Of a DNA stretch of 64,000 nucleotides, positions 11,620-24,700 are shown one piece after another. The stretch is from positions 7,085,001 through 7,149,000 of the forward strand of contig CM065386.1 of the NCBI GenBank assembly GCA_033060915.1, given 5' to 3'. Source of the stretch: Euryodendron excelsum. Taxonomy: Eukaryota > Streptophyta > Magnoliopsida > Ericales > Pentaphylacaceae. A program made the translations under genes and the position numbers. How positions within the stretch are numbered: position 1 is the first letter of the stretch; every line of letters starts with the position of its first letter. Below the pieces are notes generated by a model, which worked only from the letters and a program-made list of their open reading frames with translations, searched no databases and was not told the DNA's origin.

Positions 11620-13275
11620 TAACACTGAGGGCGCGTCGAACGGAGTCCCGGCGAAGGAGTTACTGCATTTTTTTCCCCCCGGAGACTTAGCAATTTGAAA
11701 AACTTGAGAATCGGGGTTCGGGTATGCCAAATCTTGCAAACGGCCTCCGTTCGCCGTGAAACTCGACACGTAGCACCGCCTTGGTAAACTACAGCTGCGG
11801 GCACTGACGGCACGTCGAATGGAGTCCCGGCAGAGGAGTTACTGCATTTCCCCCCCCGGGAGACTTAGTGATTTGAAAAACCTTGGGAATCGGGGTTCGG
11901 GTATGCCAAATCTTGTAAACGGCCTCCATTCGGCGCGAAACTCGACACGCAGTACCGCCTCGGCAAACTACAGCTGCGAGTGCTGACGGCGCGTCAAACG
12001 GAGTCCCGGCGGAGGAGTTACTACATTTTTCCCCCCTAGAGACTTAGCGATTTGAAAAATTTGAGAATCGGGGTTCGGGTATGCCAAATCTTGCAAACGG
12101 CCTCCGTTCGACGCGAAACTTGACACGCAGCACCGCCTCGGTAAACTACAGCTGCGGGCACTGACGACGCGTCTAACGGAGTCCCGACGGAGGAGTTACT
12201 GCATTTTTCTCCCTCGGAGACTTAGCAATTTGAAAAACTTAGGAATCGGGGTTCGGGGATGCCAAATCTTGCAAACGGCTTCCGTTCGGCGCGAAACTCG
12301 ACACGTAACACCGCTTCGGCAAACTACAGCTGCGAGCGCTGACGGCGTGTCGAACGAAGTTCCGGCGGAGGAGTTACTGCATTTCCCCCCTCCCCCCCGG
12401 AGACTTAGCGATTTGAAAAACTTGGGAATTGGGGTTCGGGTATGCCAAATCTTGCAAACGGCCTCCGTTCGGCGCGAAACTCAACATGAAGCACTGCCTC
12501 AGCAAACTACAGCTACGGGCACTGACGACGCGTCTAATGGAGTCCCGACGGAGGAGTTACTGCATTTTTTCCCCTCAGAGACTTAGCGATTTAAAAAACT
12601 TGGGAATCGGGGTTCAGGGATGCCAAATCTTGCAAACGGCCTCCGTTCGGCGCGAAACTCGACACGCAGCACTGCCTCGGCAAACTACAGCTGCGAGCGC
12701 TGACGGCGCGTCAAACGGAGTCTCGGTCACGGAGTTACTGCATTTTTCTCCGTCGGAGACTTAGCGATTTGAAAAACTTGGAAACCGGGGTTCGGGGATG
12801 CCAAATCTTGCAAACGACCTCCGTTTGGCACGAAACTCGACACGAAGCACCGCCTCGGCAAACTACAGCTGCGGGCGTTGACGGCACGTCAAATGGAGTC
12901 TCGGTCACGGAGTCACTGCATTTTTCCCCTCCGGAGACTTAGCGATTTGAAAAACTTAGAAATCGGGATTCGCGATGCCAAATCTTGCAAACGGCTTTTG
13001 TTCGGGGCGAAACTCGATATGAAGCACCGCCTCGGCAAACTACAGTTGCGGGCACTGATGGCGCGTCGAACGAAGTCCCGGTGGAAGAGTTACTGCATTT
13101 TTTCCCCCCGAGACTTAGCGATTTGAAAAACTTGAGAATCGGGATTCAGGGATGCCAAATCTTTCAAACGGCCTCTGTTCGGCGTGAAACTTGACACGCA
13201 GCACCGCCTCGGCAAACTACAGCTGCAGGCGCTGACGGTGCATCGAACGGAGTCCCGGTCACGGAGTTAGTAGTG
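11620..13275. repeat. Nine-unit satellite, period about 178 bp, inside the MULE
   Basis: The word GAGACTTAG recurs at 11682, 11860, 12039, 12217, 12400, 12578, 12756, 12934 and 13110, giving spacings of 178, 179, 178, 183, 178, 178, 178 and 176. Each unit also carries CAAATCTTGCAAACGGCCTC and CGGCAAACTACAGCTGCG. It is clearly GC- and CpG-richer than its surroundings. Variation in period comes mostly from a C/T homopolymer tract. Because 178 is not a multiple of 3, ORFs running through it change frame from unit to unit and are not coding. The period is close to nucleosome repeat length. Confidence 0.95.
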
Positions 13276-13334
13276 AAGGAGTTCGTTCAATGTCAAACAG
13301 TCGAAAAAAAAAAAATTTGCTGGTATAAAAACGT

Positions 13335-13520
13335 CATTCTTGTTGACGTCTTTATATTTAAATAGAAAACGTCATTTTCTTTGACGATTTTGGTGCAGGC
13401 TTCAAAACGTCATTAGAGATGACGCTTTTCGCTTGATTATTTCTAAATTTCATCGTTAAATGGAAAGCGTCATTAGGTTTGACGCTTTTTGAAAAAACGT
13501 CATCTATAATGACGCTTAAC
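13335..13520. repeat. Right subterminal array of TGACG/CGTCA hairpin motifs
   Basis: About ten TGACG/CGTCA words alternate in orientation and pair into imperfect hairpins, for example AAAGCGTCA at 13464-13472 with TGACGCTTT at 13480-13488. This mirrors the array at 2465-2760. Confidence 0.8.
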
Positions 13521-13599
13521 TATTGTTTTGTAAATATTTAAATTTTAACCCCGGTTTAATATATATTGATTAAAATAAACCTATTTTCGTAAAAGGCCC
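13515..13599 (-). repeat. Right terminal inverted repeat of MULE
   Basis: The reverse complement starts GGGCCTTTTACG and shares CAATATATATTAAACC and flanking sequence with the left terminus at 2374-2455. Confidence 0.88.
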
Positions 13600-13608
13600 C
13601 CAAAACAT
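13600..13608. repeat. Right 9-bp target-site duplication of the MULE
   Basis: CCAAAACAT, identical to 2365-2373. Two more copies of CCAAAACAT occur in the next 50 bp of the flank. Confidence 0.9.
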
Positions 13609-14500
13609 CCAATATTGTCCAAAACATCGAATTTGTAAATTTGTGCGTCCAAAACATCCAATATTGTCAATTTGACTCTTACTGGAGCGTCAAACACAGC
13701 TAAAAAATATGTTAAATTTTGAATTCCTAACAACAAATATTTGACCCTTTCAAAGGCTTGCACTTTGCTACTGAACCTCATTGTCCAAAAGGATGACACA
13801 TTGAGGAAGCCCCTAACACTCCAGTTTTAAGCTTCAGAAGGTCCTCCAGAAGGAGGACAGCTTGAGCAAATCCTTAACACTCTGTTTTTAAGCTTTAGAA
13901 GGTCCCTGCACCAGTGTATTTCCCTTTTCTCTCATGACTCCTTATGCTCCATCTGTTCTTCCCTGCACTTTCCCCATTTCATCTCCCATATCTATAGCTA
14001 GTAAACTATCAAGATCTTAGCATTAATCCTTAAGTAAGAGATTGACTTAGAAAAGGCTGCAACTTTCACCAAATCTGAGCATCAAAATCTCACCTTTAGC
14101 TTGTAAACATTTAGATTTCTAAGAAAATATACTATGCAAAGCGAATTCAATTAACAAAAAAAGAAAGAACCAAAAAAAAACACATCAAACCAAAACTTTT
14201 TTTGTCTGAGCTTCAACAAACTCAAATTTGAGTTCATGATGGCAAATCCCAAATTTAACTCACCCATTTTTTAATTCCATAAAAATGGCAAAAATCATAA
14301 TATAACAGAGAGAGCTTCCGGCACAAAATCCACACACACACACAATCAAGACTCAAACTAAACAGAAATGCAAAAAAAATATCAGCTCAATTCTCACTCT
14401 AGTGCAACCCACACTTGAATCTAAGCAAAAACATTTCATGCAGAGAAGCAATCAGGATCAACCAGGTCCTCATTCCACCAAAAGAACCCAATTTGAGCTA
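13609..14500. other. Intergenic, no gene recognised
   Basis: Flank of the MULE with a short repeated phrase containing GTCCAAAACATC (13600-13665) and a repeated AGCTTCAGAAGGTCC / AGCTTTAGAAGGTCC phrase near 13830 and 13890. Otherwise AT-rich DNA with A-runs and no supportable gene. Confidence 0.4.
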
Positions 14501-14599
14501 AAAAATTACAATAATACTACCCATCACTCAGATCTAAACAAAACACCCCAATTTGAGACTCAAAATCTCAATGAGTATGACTAAAATACAAAACCCACC

Positions 14600-15500
14600 T
14601 ATCTGAATCAGGGGTAATCTGAACCAACTCGTCCTCTTGTGCAATCTAGCCACCATTCCAGCATCTCTCTGTACTTGAAGAATTAAGGTAATGTATGGAG
14701 AGATATTCAAAAACCTCCAAGGGTGGCCAAGTTCTTGTCTCATGATCTTTTTCTTGCTCCCTCACCTTCACCTTTGGTGCACTTCAACAAATACCAACCA
14801 TAGAATGACAAAAACCACAAAATACCAGGGAACAAAAAAATAAACGAAAGCATATCCAAGAACAGAAACAAAACCCCAAATCAATTAATGAAAGCAACTT
14901 GTCCGATTTCTCCTCCGATAAATGCCTAAAACATTTACTTACCTTTGAATTTCTCACATGTCTCCTCGATACAGCACACTGGAAACTAGAGAGGTGTTAT
15001 GGGGTGAATTTCTCTGTACATCTCTCAGGTACATTTCCTTAGCCACCATCACTTCGGCCATGGGGTCTCCACCAGGTGTGGCTATTTTGTTGGGTCTACT
15101 GGTGTCTAGAATAGAGGGAGAGGCCATGTAGGGAGAGAAAGTGATTGGGTTGAGGGGAAGAGAAGGGGTGGCCACTGCTCAGGCTTTGCACTGTTGGCTT
15201 TCTTCAATCGTGGGTCCATGGTGGAGAACCCACGGCAAAGGCACCCTTTCAGTGGTTTGGCTATGGTTGTGGGTGAGAGAAAGATGTGTACAGCCATGGT
15301 GATGTAATGGTGAGATGTGGTAATAGAGTAGTTGATGGCTGTGAGAGAGAAAGAGAGAGAGGAAGTGAAGGTGGGTCTCTGGCATGTCGCTCAAGAGGTC
15401 TTGATGGAAGAGACACTGCATTTAATGGCTCACTAACGGCTCCATTTAATCTAACGACTGCAAAATGTTTGTTGCTCCCAAGTGACATTGACGTTTTTGG
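14600..15500 (-). other. Possible spliced minus-strand transcript, product unknown
   Basis: Read on the minus strand this block looks exonic. A CT-rich leader at about 15330-15380 is followed by several ATG-initiated frames (for example from 15297, beginning MAVHIFLSPTTIAKPLKG), a good donor CAAAG|GTAAGT at about 14945, and a possible acceptor near 14773. No single long frame crosses the region, and three frames overlap, so I cannot name a protein. It would be head to head with MurA across about 300 bp. It may be a non-coding or decayed transcript. Confidence 0.25.
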
Positions 15501-15809
15501 GCGGAATTCTAAAGCTGTCAGATGAGCCAAAACTCGATCTGAGCTGTTCGTTTGTGAGTAAAGTAAATATCAATAATTGGATTAAAATATAAGAGATAGA
15601 TAATTTGAGAAGACTGAGCTGCTTTATTATATGGATGTGTTATCGTATATTTTACAGTGAAGTCCAAAGAAAAGACGATGCTTCGCTTAAAAACAGAGCG
15701 TTCGGCCAATTGATAGATCAGTTGGCAGTCTTTTGCTTTGGGAGCAACTTTCAAATCTGCCATTGCCTCCAAATTTGGCGGCACCATCCATCTCCTTCGT
15801 CACTCTCTT

Positions 15810-17161
15810 ATGGCTTCAACTTTCAACCCCCACTCTCTCTCTCATCCCAAAACCTTTACCAACTTCCCCCAAACCTCTCATCCCGTCCACACTCTCCAAA
15901 CCCCACCCAAAACCCTAAGCCTACAGGACCCGAAGTTCATCATCTCCGGGGGGGTCAAGCTCTCCGGCCACGTCGCCATTAGCGGCTCCAAGAACTCCGC
16001 TTTGGCGATACTCGCAGCGACCCTTTGTTGCTCCGGCGCTTCCAAGCTTAAAAATGTACCTAATCTGTCCGATACTCGGACAATGTTGTCGATTTTGGGG
16101 TCTTTGGGTGCTGAAATTGAGGTGTCTGATGGCGAAGTTCTGGTCAACACTGATGGGGTCCGGTCGGTTGAGCCTTGTTCGGATGAGATTGGGAAGATCA
16201 GAGGTGGGTTTTTCGTCATTGGGCCTTTGCTGGCTCGGTTTGGCGAGGCTGCGGTGGCGTTACCGGGTGGGTGTGACATTGGGGCTCGCCCTATTGATCT
16301 GTACATTCGCGGGCTTCGTGCTCTTGGTGCCATTGTTGAATTGAGGTTAGCGTTTTGGTAATTTAATTCTTTCTTTTGATCGATTGGAATATTCTCAGGA
16401 ACTGGTAGATTATAGCAAATTTTTGAACTGATTCCACGAACTCCACAACACTTGTTTTGCGAGACTAACCATCATGTCTGATATGAATATGTTGCTGATT
16501 TTGACTAATATAGTGATCGAGAATCACTTATTAGGAATGTAATGTCTGTGTATGTTCATTTTAAGGGATGCAATTATTCTATTGTGGGCTCTAAAGAGTT
16601 AATGTTTTGGCATTACCCTTCGTTTGGTTGCTAAGAAAACTGAGAAAAGAAAAGAAAACAGATACTGAGGCATTAAAGTTTCTGCTGTATGCAGTATGGT
16701 CTTTGCTGTAAGATAAACTATGCATACGCATATATAAATAATTGTAATATATATGTATGTATATGCAGTGAAAATATTAATTTAATATATATGTACTAAC
16801 CTCTAGCCATTGTTGTCCAAGTAAACTTACTTTACCAATCCTGAGTATTTGAAGAAAACTCTCTGTGCTCCTGCAAACGTAAGTTGCTTCCCTCTCACAC
16901 TCTCTGTATATAGAACTCTCTGTAGATAGAATTTTCTAACCTATGCAGACTGAATACCCTGAACGATGGATATCACATGCAATATATAACTGTTAGGATA
17001 GGGACTCTTATTTTTATCTTTATTGGTTCCTTTCATCAAGGAATCATTATCTAATAGTGGGGACTTGATAGGCCTTAGCCAAACACCACTATTGTTTCAC
17101 GTGAAGTGGGCAACTATCCCTATTATCACTCGTGATTGACTATCAGATAGATAAATACATA

Positions 17162-17193
<32 letters not shown>

Positions 17194-20100
17194 TATATAT
17201 ATATATATGTACATATTTTATACTTGTGACAAGTGGGCCACCCTGAGGAGACTTGTTTTACATTTTTCCACATGGTCCACTAGACACATGAAAATCATAT
17301 GAGTGATAGGTATTGTAATATGGCCACAAAATACCCGGTCCTTAAACCTCCTACTCTATTAGCGAGTACCAATCATAAATCATGGCGGTTGTACCTTTAA
17401 TAGGTATTCTCTTCCATGTATTACAATGTATGGTGCTTCCCAATGAACACTGAATGAGGTACTTTAATACTTTATCAATGGCTACATACTAGTCATTTAA
17501 GATTCTACTTTATTTATCCCAATGGATATTATACACGACTATTATTTTATGTGCACAATTAAAGTCATGTCTTTATTCTCCAAAATATTTGAAAATTTGT
17601 TCATAAACTATGAATTACCAAAATAAGAAAGCAAAATTAAACACCAAATGAGCTAATAAGTCCTATATGCTTAACATGACCATGATATACTTTAGCCAGC
17701 AATGCTTTGGTCATGGGATCTGCAATCGTCAACTCAGTGCTAATATGCTTAATAGCTACATCCTGCATCTTTACTTTCTCTTTGATAACAAGATACTTTA
17801 TGTCAATGTGCCTATTTCGCCTGTCACTTTTGTTATTTTTAGATAAATAAATTACAGCCAAATTATCACAGTAAAACTTTAATGGTTTTGATACAGAATC
17901 AATGATCCTTAATCTTGCGATAAAATTCCTTAACCATAGAGCCTGTTGTGCAGTAGCTACATAGTATGTAACAAATTTTGCTTCCATAATGGATGAAGCA
18001 GTTACATCGTTCGATGTTACCAGAAAAGTCTTTTTTTGGTCTTAAAGACCCATTTACAGCCAACGGTTGTATTCTCTTTTGGTAACTCAAGGAGATCCCA
18101 AACTTGGTTTTTAGCTATTGATTACATCTCTTCCCGTCATAGCATCATGCCATAAGATGGAATTGTCCCAGTCATGGCTTGTGAAAACGAACTAGGATCA
18201 TCTTTAAGTCCAATATCAAAGTCAGACTCTTGTAGGTATACAAGGTAATCAGTATAAATTGTTGATTTCTTTTCTCTTGAAGATCTCCTTACTCCCATTG
18301 GTTCTTGTAAATTTTGAATGGGAGGTTCTACTTGAATTTGTTCCTCATAGAGTGGTTGTTCTTGAGTTGGTTGCTCTCCAATGGTATCTGGAATTTGGGA
18401 TGGAAAAGCAACCACTTCTCTAATTGATTTCTCAATGGGGTCCCTTATTTTCTCAAACTCAATGGTTCGAGGAGAACCACTCCAACTAGTTTCAAGATCC
18501 TCAAGAAATTTAGCATTTCTAGCTTCAACAATTCTAGGTGTGTGCGAAGGACAATAAAACCTAAATCTTTTGGAGTTTTCTGGATACCCAAATGAAAAAC
18601 CTGTTAACCGTTCTTGGGTCCAGTTTCTTCATGTGTGGGTTATAAGCCCTCACCTCAACTGGACAATCTCATATGTGTAGATGTTTTAAACTTGGTTTCC
18701 ATCCTTTCCATAATTTAAAAGGTGTTTTAGGAACAACTTTAGATGGAACCCTGTTTAAGACATACACAGCGGTTTTTAAGGCCTTACTCCATAGATTTAT
18801 CGAAATATTAGAATGACTTGGCATGCTCCTCACCATATCCGTAAGTGTGTGATTCTTTCTTTTAGCCACATCATTTTGTTGTGGTGTTTCAAACATTGAA
18901 TATTGAGCAATTATGCTCTCTTCTTTAAGGAACCTAGCAAATGGACCTGGTAGTTATCCTGATTCTGTGTACCTCCTATAATATTCTCCACCCTTATCTG
19001 ACCTTACAATCTTAATTTTCTTTTCTGTTTGTCTCTCTACCTCTACCTTATAGGCTTTAAAAGCATCTAGTGCTTAGAGATACATATATCGTGTATGCTC
19101 ATCAATGAATGAGATAAAATATCTCTAACCATTCAAACAATATAGAGTAAATGGTCCACAAATGTCTGTGTGTATGATCTCAAGAGTATCAAAACTCCTC
19201 TTGGCAGCTTTAGTGGACTTGTTGGTTTGCTTTCCCTTAATGCAATCCACGTAAATTCCAAAATCAGTAAAATCAAGAGTATTTAAAACTCCTTCATTTA
19301 CCAATCTCTTAATTCTTTTCTTGGAGATATGTCCCAATCTCCTATGCCATAACATAGAGGAATTTTCATTGATAATGTTCCTCTTTATGCCAATCCCAGC
19401 ATGTAAGGTGGAAAGATTATTTTCAAAATTAAGATTTAAATCCAATCTAAATAATCCATCATCTAAAAAACCGTTGCCAATAATGGCTTTATTTTGCAAT
19501 AAATCAAAATTTGTACCACTAAAATTGAAACTAAATCCAAAAGGTACTAATTTAGAAATATAAACCAAATTTCTAAAAAACGATGGAACATATAAAGTGT
19601 TTTCAAGATCCAAAATAAAACCAGATTTTAAAACAAGTCTGAAAGTCCCAACATGTCACACCCCTAACCCAATTAGACATTAATTATGTCACATTAGGTG
19701 AGACGTGATCGCACAGGTCACCGTACCTGCGAACGACACCTTAACCCATACTCAAAAAATAAAAGAATGCAGCGGAATAAATAATACAATGAGAAAAATA
19801 TAATAAACTCTCCAAAGGAATACATTACCACTGGAAATAATCAACATCCTTTCACAAAATTCTTTACCATTATACAAAGTTAAAACATAATACCAAACCC
19901 AACGTCTATATAAAATTACAACCATGAAACTGAAAGTAAGACAATGGAGCTGTCCCAAGCCCCGTGACTAGACATCCTGACATCGACATGATTGCCACCA
20001 CGGCAAGAACCAAGACTGCAGTGAACCAAACCGTCATCTCCAAGTTACCTGTCAAGACAGTCTGTGTGGGTGTGAGCTAATTATCAACATGCTCACGACA

Positions 20101-21683
20101 GATAATCAAACTCATAAAGAATGATAATAAGCACTCAAATGCATACAGGTAGAAATGATTAATATATATCTATCTCATGGATGTCTCAATGCAATGCATG
20201 TATCACCCACATGTGCGCGCAATTTTAGATAACGTTGGCCCAATATATCGATGGCGCGTTATCAAGGAATGCCCACCGTGGCACCCCTAGGCTAGTCCAC
20301 CGTGACTAAGCCTTGGTTAACCCACCGTGGTTAACTCTCTCCAGTGCAATGCAAGGCATACAATATGAATGGTATGCAATGCCACCATGTATATAAAATC
20401 ATCAATGTCTCCACAGAACTTCTCATATAATACCAATTTCACCTCATATATAAAACACCTTCAACACCTCATATGCATTCACCACCATTATACATATAAA
20501 AATACACAATGCATTTAACATGAATAAGATTATCTCAAAATCTCACAATTCCACAATTAATACCAAGATAGATAATAACATAAGCAATATATATATATTC
20601 ACTTCTATATGAATAAGATTATCCTATGATCCCACCTGTCACCGCACACACACTATGTCAAAGATCACTTCGGGGTTGACGTTGAAGGATCTTGCTCTCC
20701 GTTAGCTCCTATCACCACAACCGTATTAGTTTAGGAAACTCAATGTATACTCCGATAATCATAGCTATAATGTCTACACAAACAAGTTATAACACTGAAA
20801 TTATACATTAGAACTACTATATGCTAATCTCAATCACACTCCCAATGTAAAGCTAGAGTTGAAAAATACCAAAATACATCAAGTCCTCTAATCTGCCAAA
20901 ACTGACACAGGCTTCATAATCTGGACATAACTTCGTGGGCTTATGCCCAAAAATTCTAAAACTTTAGAAATACCAACTAGACATATCAAAGAGTATCCAG
21001 ACCAAATTGTACATTTTTTGAACATGCCTAAGTATTTATTTGGTATTTGCAAATACAGGGCAGTGCTGCAGAAACTCGAATTCAGCAGTAAATAGTCTAT
21101 CTTTGATAAATTAATAACATAGGTAAACGACATCTAAATGATCTGAAATTTGGTAAAGATTATCATCAACCTTTATCCTAGATACAGTAAAAATTTCATA
21201 ATTTTTGGGCTACTCTAACTTGGTCGAATTCTCTGTTAAACCAAAGGTTACAGATCTGGGCATCAAAAATCTGCAGGGACAGTCCCATTTCAAAAATCCA
21301 CCATAATTCGAAATTACAACATTTTTAAGTGAATCCAAAGCCCAAATGATCCTCATAACTCTAAATTACAGTGTTCAAAAATTCAGCCACAAATAAAATT
21401 TTTAGCTAGGTCGAAATGTCTCTAAACAGTAACATTTTCATAGAGAATACTCTGTTAGGGCTGTCATGGGTGATTCTAAGTTTTTACCATGGAAGATCTC
21501 ACCTCCATCCTCTTCCTTCCATGGCATGACTCATACAACATGTAATAATTAGAGAAAATAAGATGAAACAAGCATGATACTCACCTTAGATGAGGAAAAC
21601 AAAGTGTAAGAAAGCTTCCTTAGATTTTTCCCCTCTTTTCTTCTTCTTCCTCTTTTCCACCGATTGCTCCTTCTCTCTTCAAG

Positions 21684-21725
<42 letters not shown>

Positions 21726-24700
21726 ACTCTATATATCTCTCTCTCTCTCTCTCTATAATGGCAGCTATCTTTCCTCTCTTCTCCCTCCCATCATGCTAAC
21801 CACTCACCCCCCACCATTCTTGTTTTTTTTCCTTCTTTTTCTTCCTTTTCTTTCTTCATTTGCCTCCTTGTCCCCCTTTGTCATCTTCCTCTCTTTCTCT
21901 CCACCGACACCCTCCCCTCCTCTCAATTAACTTCAATATAACATAATAATATATATCTCACCCCCCCCCTTAGGTATTTTATACACCCACTTATTATATT
22001 TTAGGTATTTTATACATCTACTTATTATACTCACTCACCAATGTTTCACCATTTAACCATTTAACTTACCACTAATAAAATGATACAAGTGGCACACACA
22101 ATTTATAATTAACCATGCAATATATGTAAATTAAATTAAATAAACTAATTTAACTACGTTTACGATGCAATTCAACTAATTATAAAAATATGAGATTAGG
22201 GTTTCACAACTCTTCCCCCCTTAAAGAATTTCGTCCCGAAATTCCCTTACCTCATGCAAATAGATATGGATATTGTTTTTGCATTTTCTCTTCACTCTCC
22301 CATGTAGCTTCTTCCACTGTATGGCTTCTCCACAGTACTTTCACCAACGAAATTACCTTGTTGCGAAGTACTTGATTCCTTCGATCTAATATCTGAACCG
22401 GCTCCTCAACATAACTCAAATCATCTGCTAACTCAACTGGTTGGTGAACCAATACATGTGACGGATCTGACACATACTTCCTTAACATAGATACATGGAA
22501 AACATTATGTAGCTTGGCCATTTCTGGAGGTAAATCCAACCTGTAAGCCACAACACCAACTCTTTCCACAATAGTATACGGTCCAATGTATCTTGGATTC
22601 AATTTACCTTTCCTTCCAAATCTCAGAACGCCTTTCCATGGAGAAACTTTAAGAAACACTTGGTCTCCCACCTTGAACTCAAGTTCACGCCGTCGGTTAT
22701 CCGCATAACTTTTCTGTCTGCTCTGTGCCGCCTTCAAATGCTCTTGAACTGTTTTGATTTTCTCAGTTGTGTCTTGGATCATCTCTGGGCCCAGCAACTG
22801 TCTTTCACCTACTTCAGTCCAACATACCGGAGTTCTACATCTTCTACCATACAATGCTTCAAACGGTGCCATACCAATGCTAGATTGATAACTATTGTTA
22901 TATGCAAATTCCATCAAAGTAATGTAATCTCCCCAACTACCTTTGAAATCAAGCATACAAGCTCGCAACATATCTTCCAAAGTCTGGATAGTTCTTTCAG
23001 ATTGTCCGTCTGTCTGAGGATGAAAGGCCGTACTAAACTTCAATGATGTACCCATAGCTTGCTGAAGACTCAACCAAAATCTCGACGTAAACCTTGGATC
23101 TCTGTCCGAAACTATCGATACTGGTGTTCCATGCAGTCTGACAATCTCTTTCACATATAACTTGGCATATTGATCCAATGTATACGTAACTTTTACTGGA
23201 AGAAAATGAGCTGACTTGGTCAATCTGTCCACAATAACCCATACAGAATCATGCCCACTAGGAGTTTTCGGTAATCCCACCACAAAATCCATAGTGATAT
23301 GCTCCCATTTCCATTGGGGTATCGAGAGAGGTTGCAATAATCCCGCCGGTCTTTGATGCTCAGCTTTTACCTGTTGGCAAGTTAAACATTTTGCCACAAA
23401 TTCAGCAATATCCCTCTTCATACCTGACCACCAGTATATCTCCCGAAGATCTCTGTACATCTTGGTGCTTCCCGGATGCATAGCATATAGTGAGTGATGC
23501 GCCTCCTCCAGAATTTCATTCTTTAAAGCTAGATGATTAGGTATACAAAAGCGATTTCCCAACTTCAAAGTACCATCATCAAGAATAGAGAAATTGGTGC
23601 TCACCTTCTCCATCACTTCTTGTCTAATCTTCATCAATTGCTCATCCTGCATTTGAAGTTCCCGAATTCGATCAAGTAATAATGGTCTCACCCGAAAATG
23701 AGCTAACATGACACCCATACTTTTCTGTTCAAACTCCACTCCCAAGGAAGTCATTTCCGCATACAATTCTGCCCGATAACATCGCATGCAAGCCAGTCTA
23801 CTTGAAGACTTCCGACTTAAGGCATCAGCCACTACATTGGCTCTTCCCGGATGGTAATGAATCACACATTCGTAGTCTTTAATTAGTTCCATCCATCTTC
23901 TCTGTCGTGCATTCAAATCTCGTTGAGTAAATAGATACTTCAAGCTTTGGTGATCTGTATAAATTTCACAAGGTTCCCCATACAAATAATGCCTCCATAT
24001 CTTCAATGCAAATACTACAGCTGCCAACTCCAAGTCATGAATAGGATAGTTCCTTTCATGTGTCTTCAATATGCATCACACCCCTAACCCAATTAGACAT
24101 TAATTATGTCACATTAGGTGAGACGTGATCGCACAGGTCACCGTACCTGCGAACGACACCTTAACCCATACTCAAAAAATAAAAGAATGCAGCGGAATAA
24201 ATAATACAATGAGAAAAATATAATAAACTCTCCAAAGGAATACATTACCACTGGAAATAATCAACATCCTTTCACAAAATTCTTTACCATTATACAAAGT
24301 TAAAACATAATACCAAACCCAACGTCTATATAAAATTACAACCATGAAACTGAAAGTAAGACAATGGAGCTGTCCCAAGCCCCGTGACTAGACATCCTGA
24401 CATCGACATGATTGCCACCACGGCAAGAACCAAGACTGCAGTGAACCAAACCGTCATCTCCAAGTTACCTGTCAAGACAGTCTGTGTGGGTGTGAGCTAA
24501 TTATCAACATGCTCACGACAGATAATCAAACTCATAAAGAATGATAATAAGCACTCAAATGCATACAGGTAGAAATGATTAATATATATCTATCTCATGG
24601 ATGTCTCAATGCAATGCATGTATCACCCACATGTGCGCGCAATTTTAGATAACGTTGGCCCAATATATCGATGGCGCGTTATCAAGGAATGCCCACCGTG

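Larger units (their letters stand above)
2374..13599 (+). mobile_element. Complete Mutator-like element (MULE) with transposase, accessory gene, PMD gene and satellite
   Basis: Both ends start GGGCC when read inward. The left end (2374 on) and the reverse complement of the right end (13599 back) share a long imperfect inverted repeat, including a common block CAATATATATTAAACC about 30 bp in. Perfect 9-bp target duplications flank it. Inside, left to right: a subterminal hairpin array, a probable 5' leader, a MULE transposase with six stops (3934-6824), a convergent small gene (7101-7757, minus), a divergent promoter region with G-boxes, a spliced PMD gene (8504-11487), a 178-bp-period satellite, and a second hairpin array. 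At 11.2 kb it is large. The premature stops suggest it cannot move itself now. Confidence 0.93.

Noticed and set aside
12230..13194. ORFs of 70-118 aa with repeated peptides across the satellite
   Set aside because: They are frames through a tandem repeat whose 178-bp period is not divisible by three, so the repeated peptide changes frame between units. No domain or codon bias is visible.
11620..13275. CRISPR-like array
   Set aside because: Whole 178-bp units repeat with no unique spacers, in a plant nuclear setting. It is a satellite.
15738..15809. Upstream in-frame extension of MurA (24 codons before the ATG)
   Set aside because: It has no ATG, and the peptide after ATG 15810 already reads like a transit peptide.
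21590..21799. Small ORFs repeated at 21590 and 26012, 20888 and 25309, 19752 and 24172
   Set aside because: They lie in the two LTR copies of the chromovirus and appear twice only because the LTRs are duplicated. No protein features.
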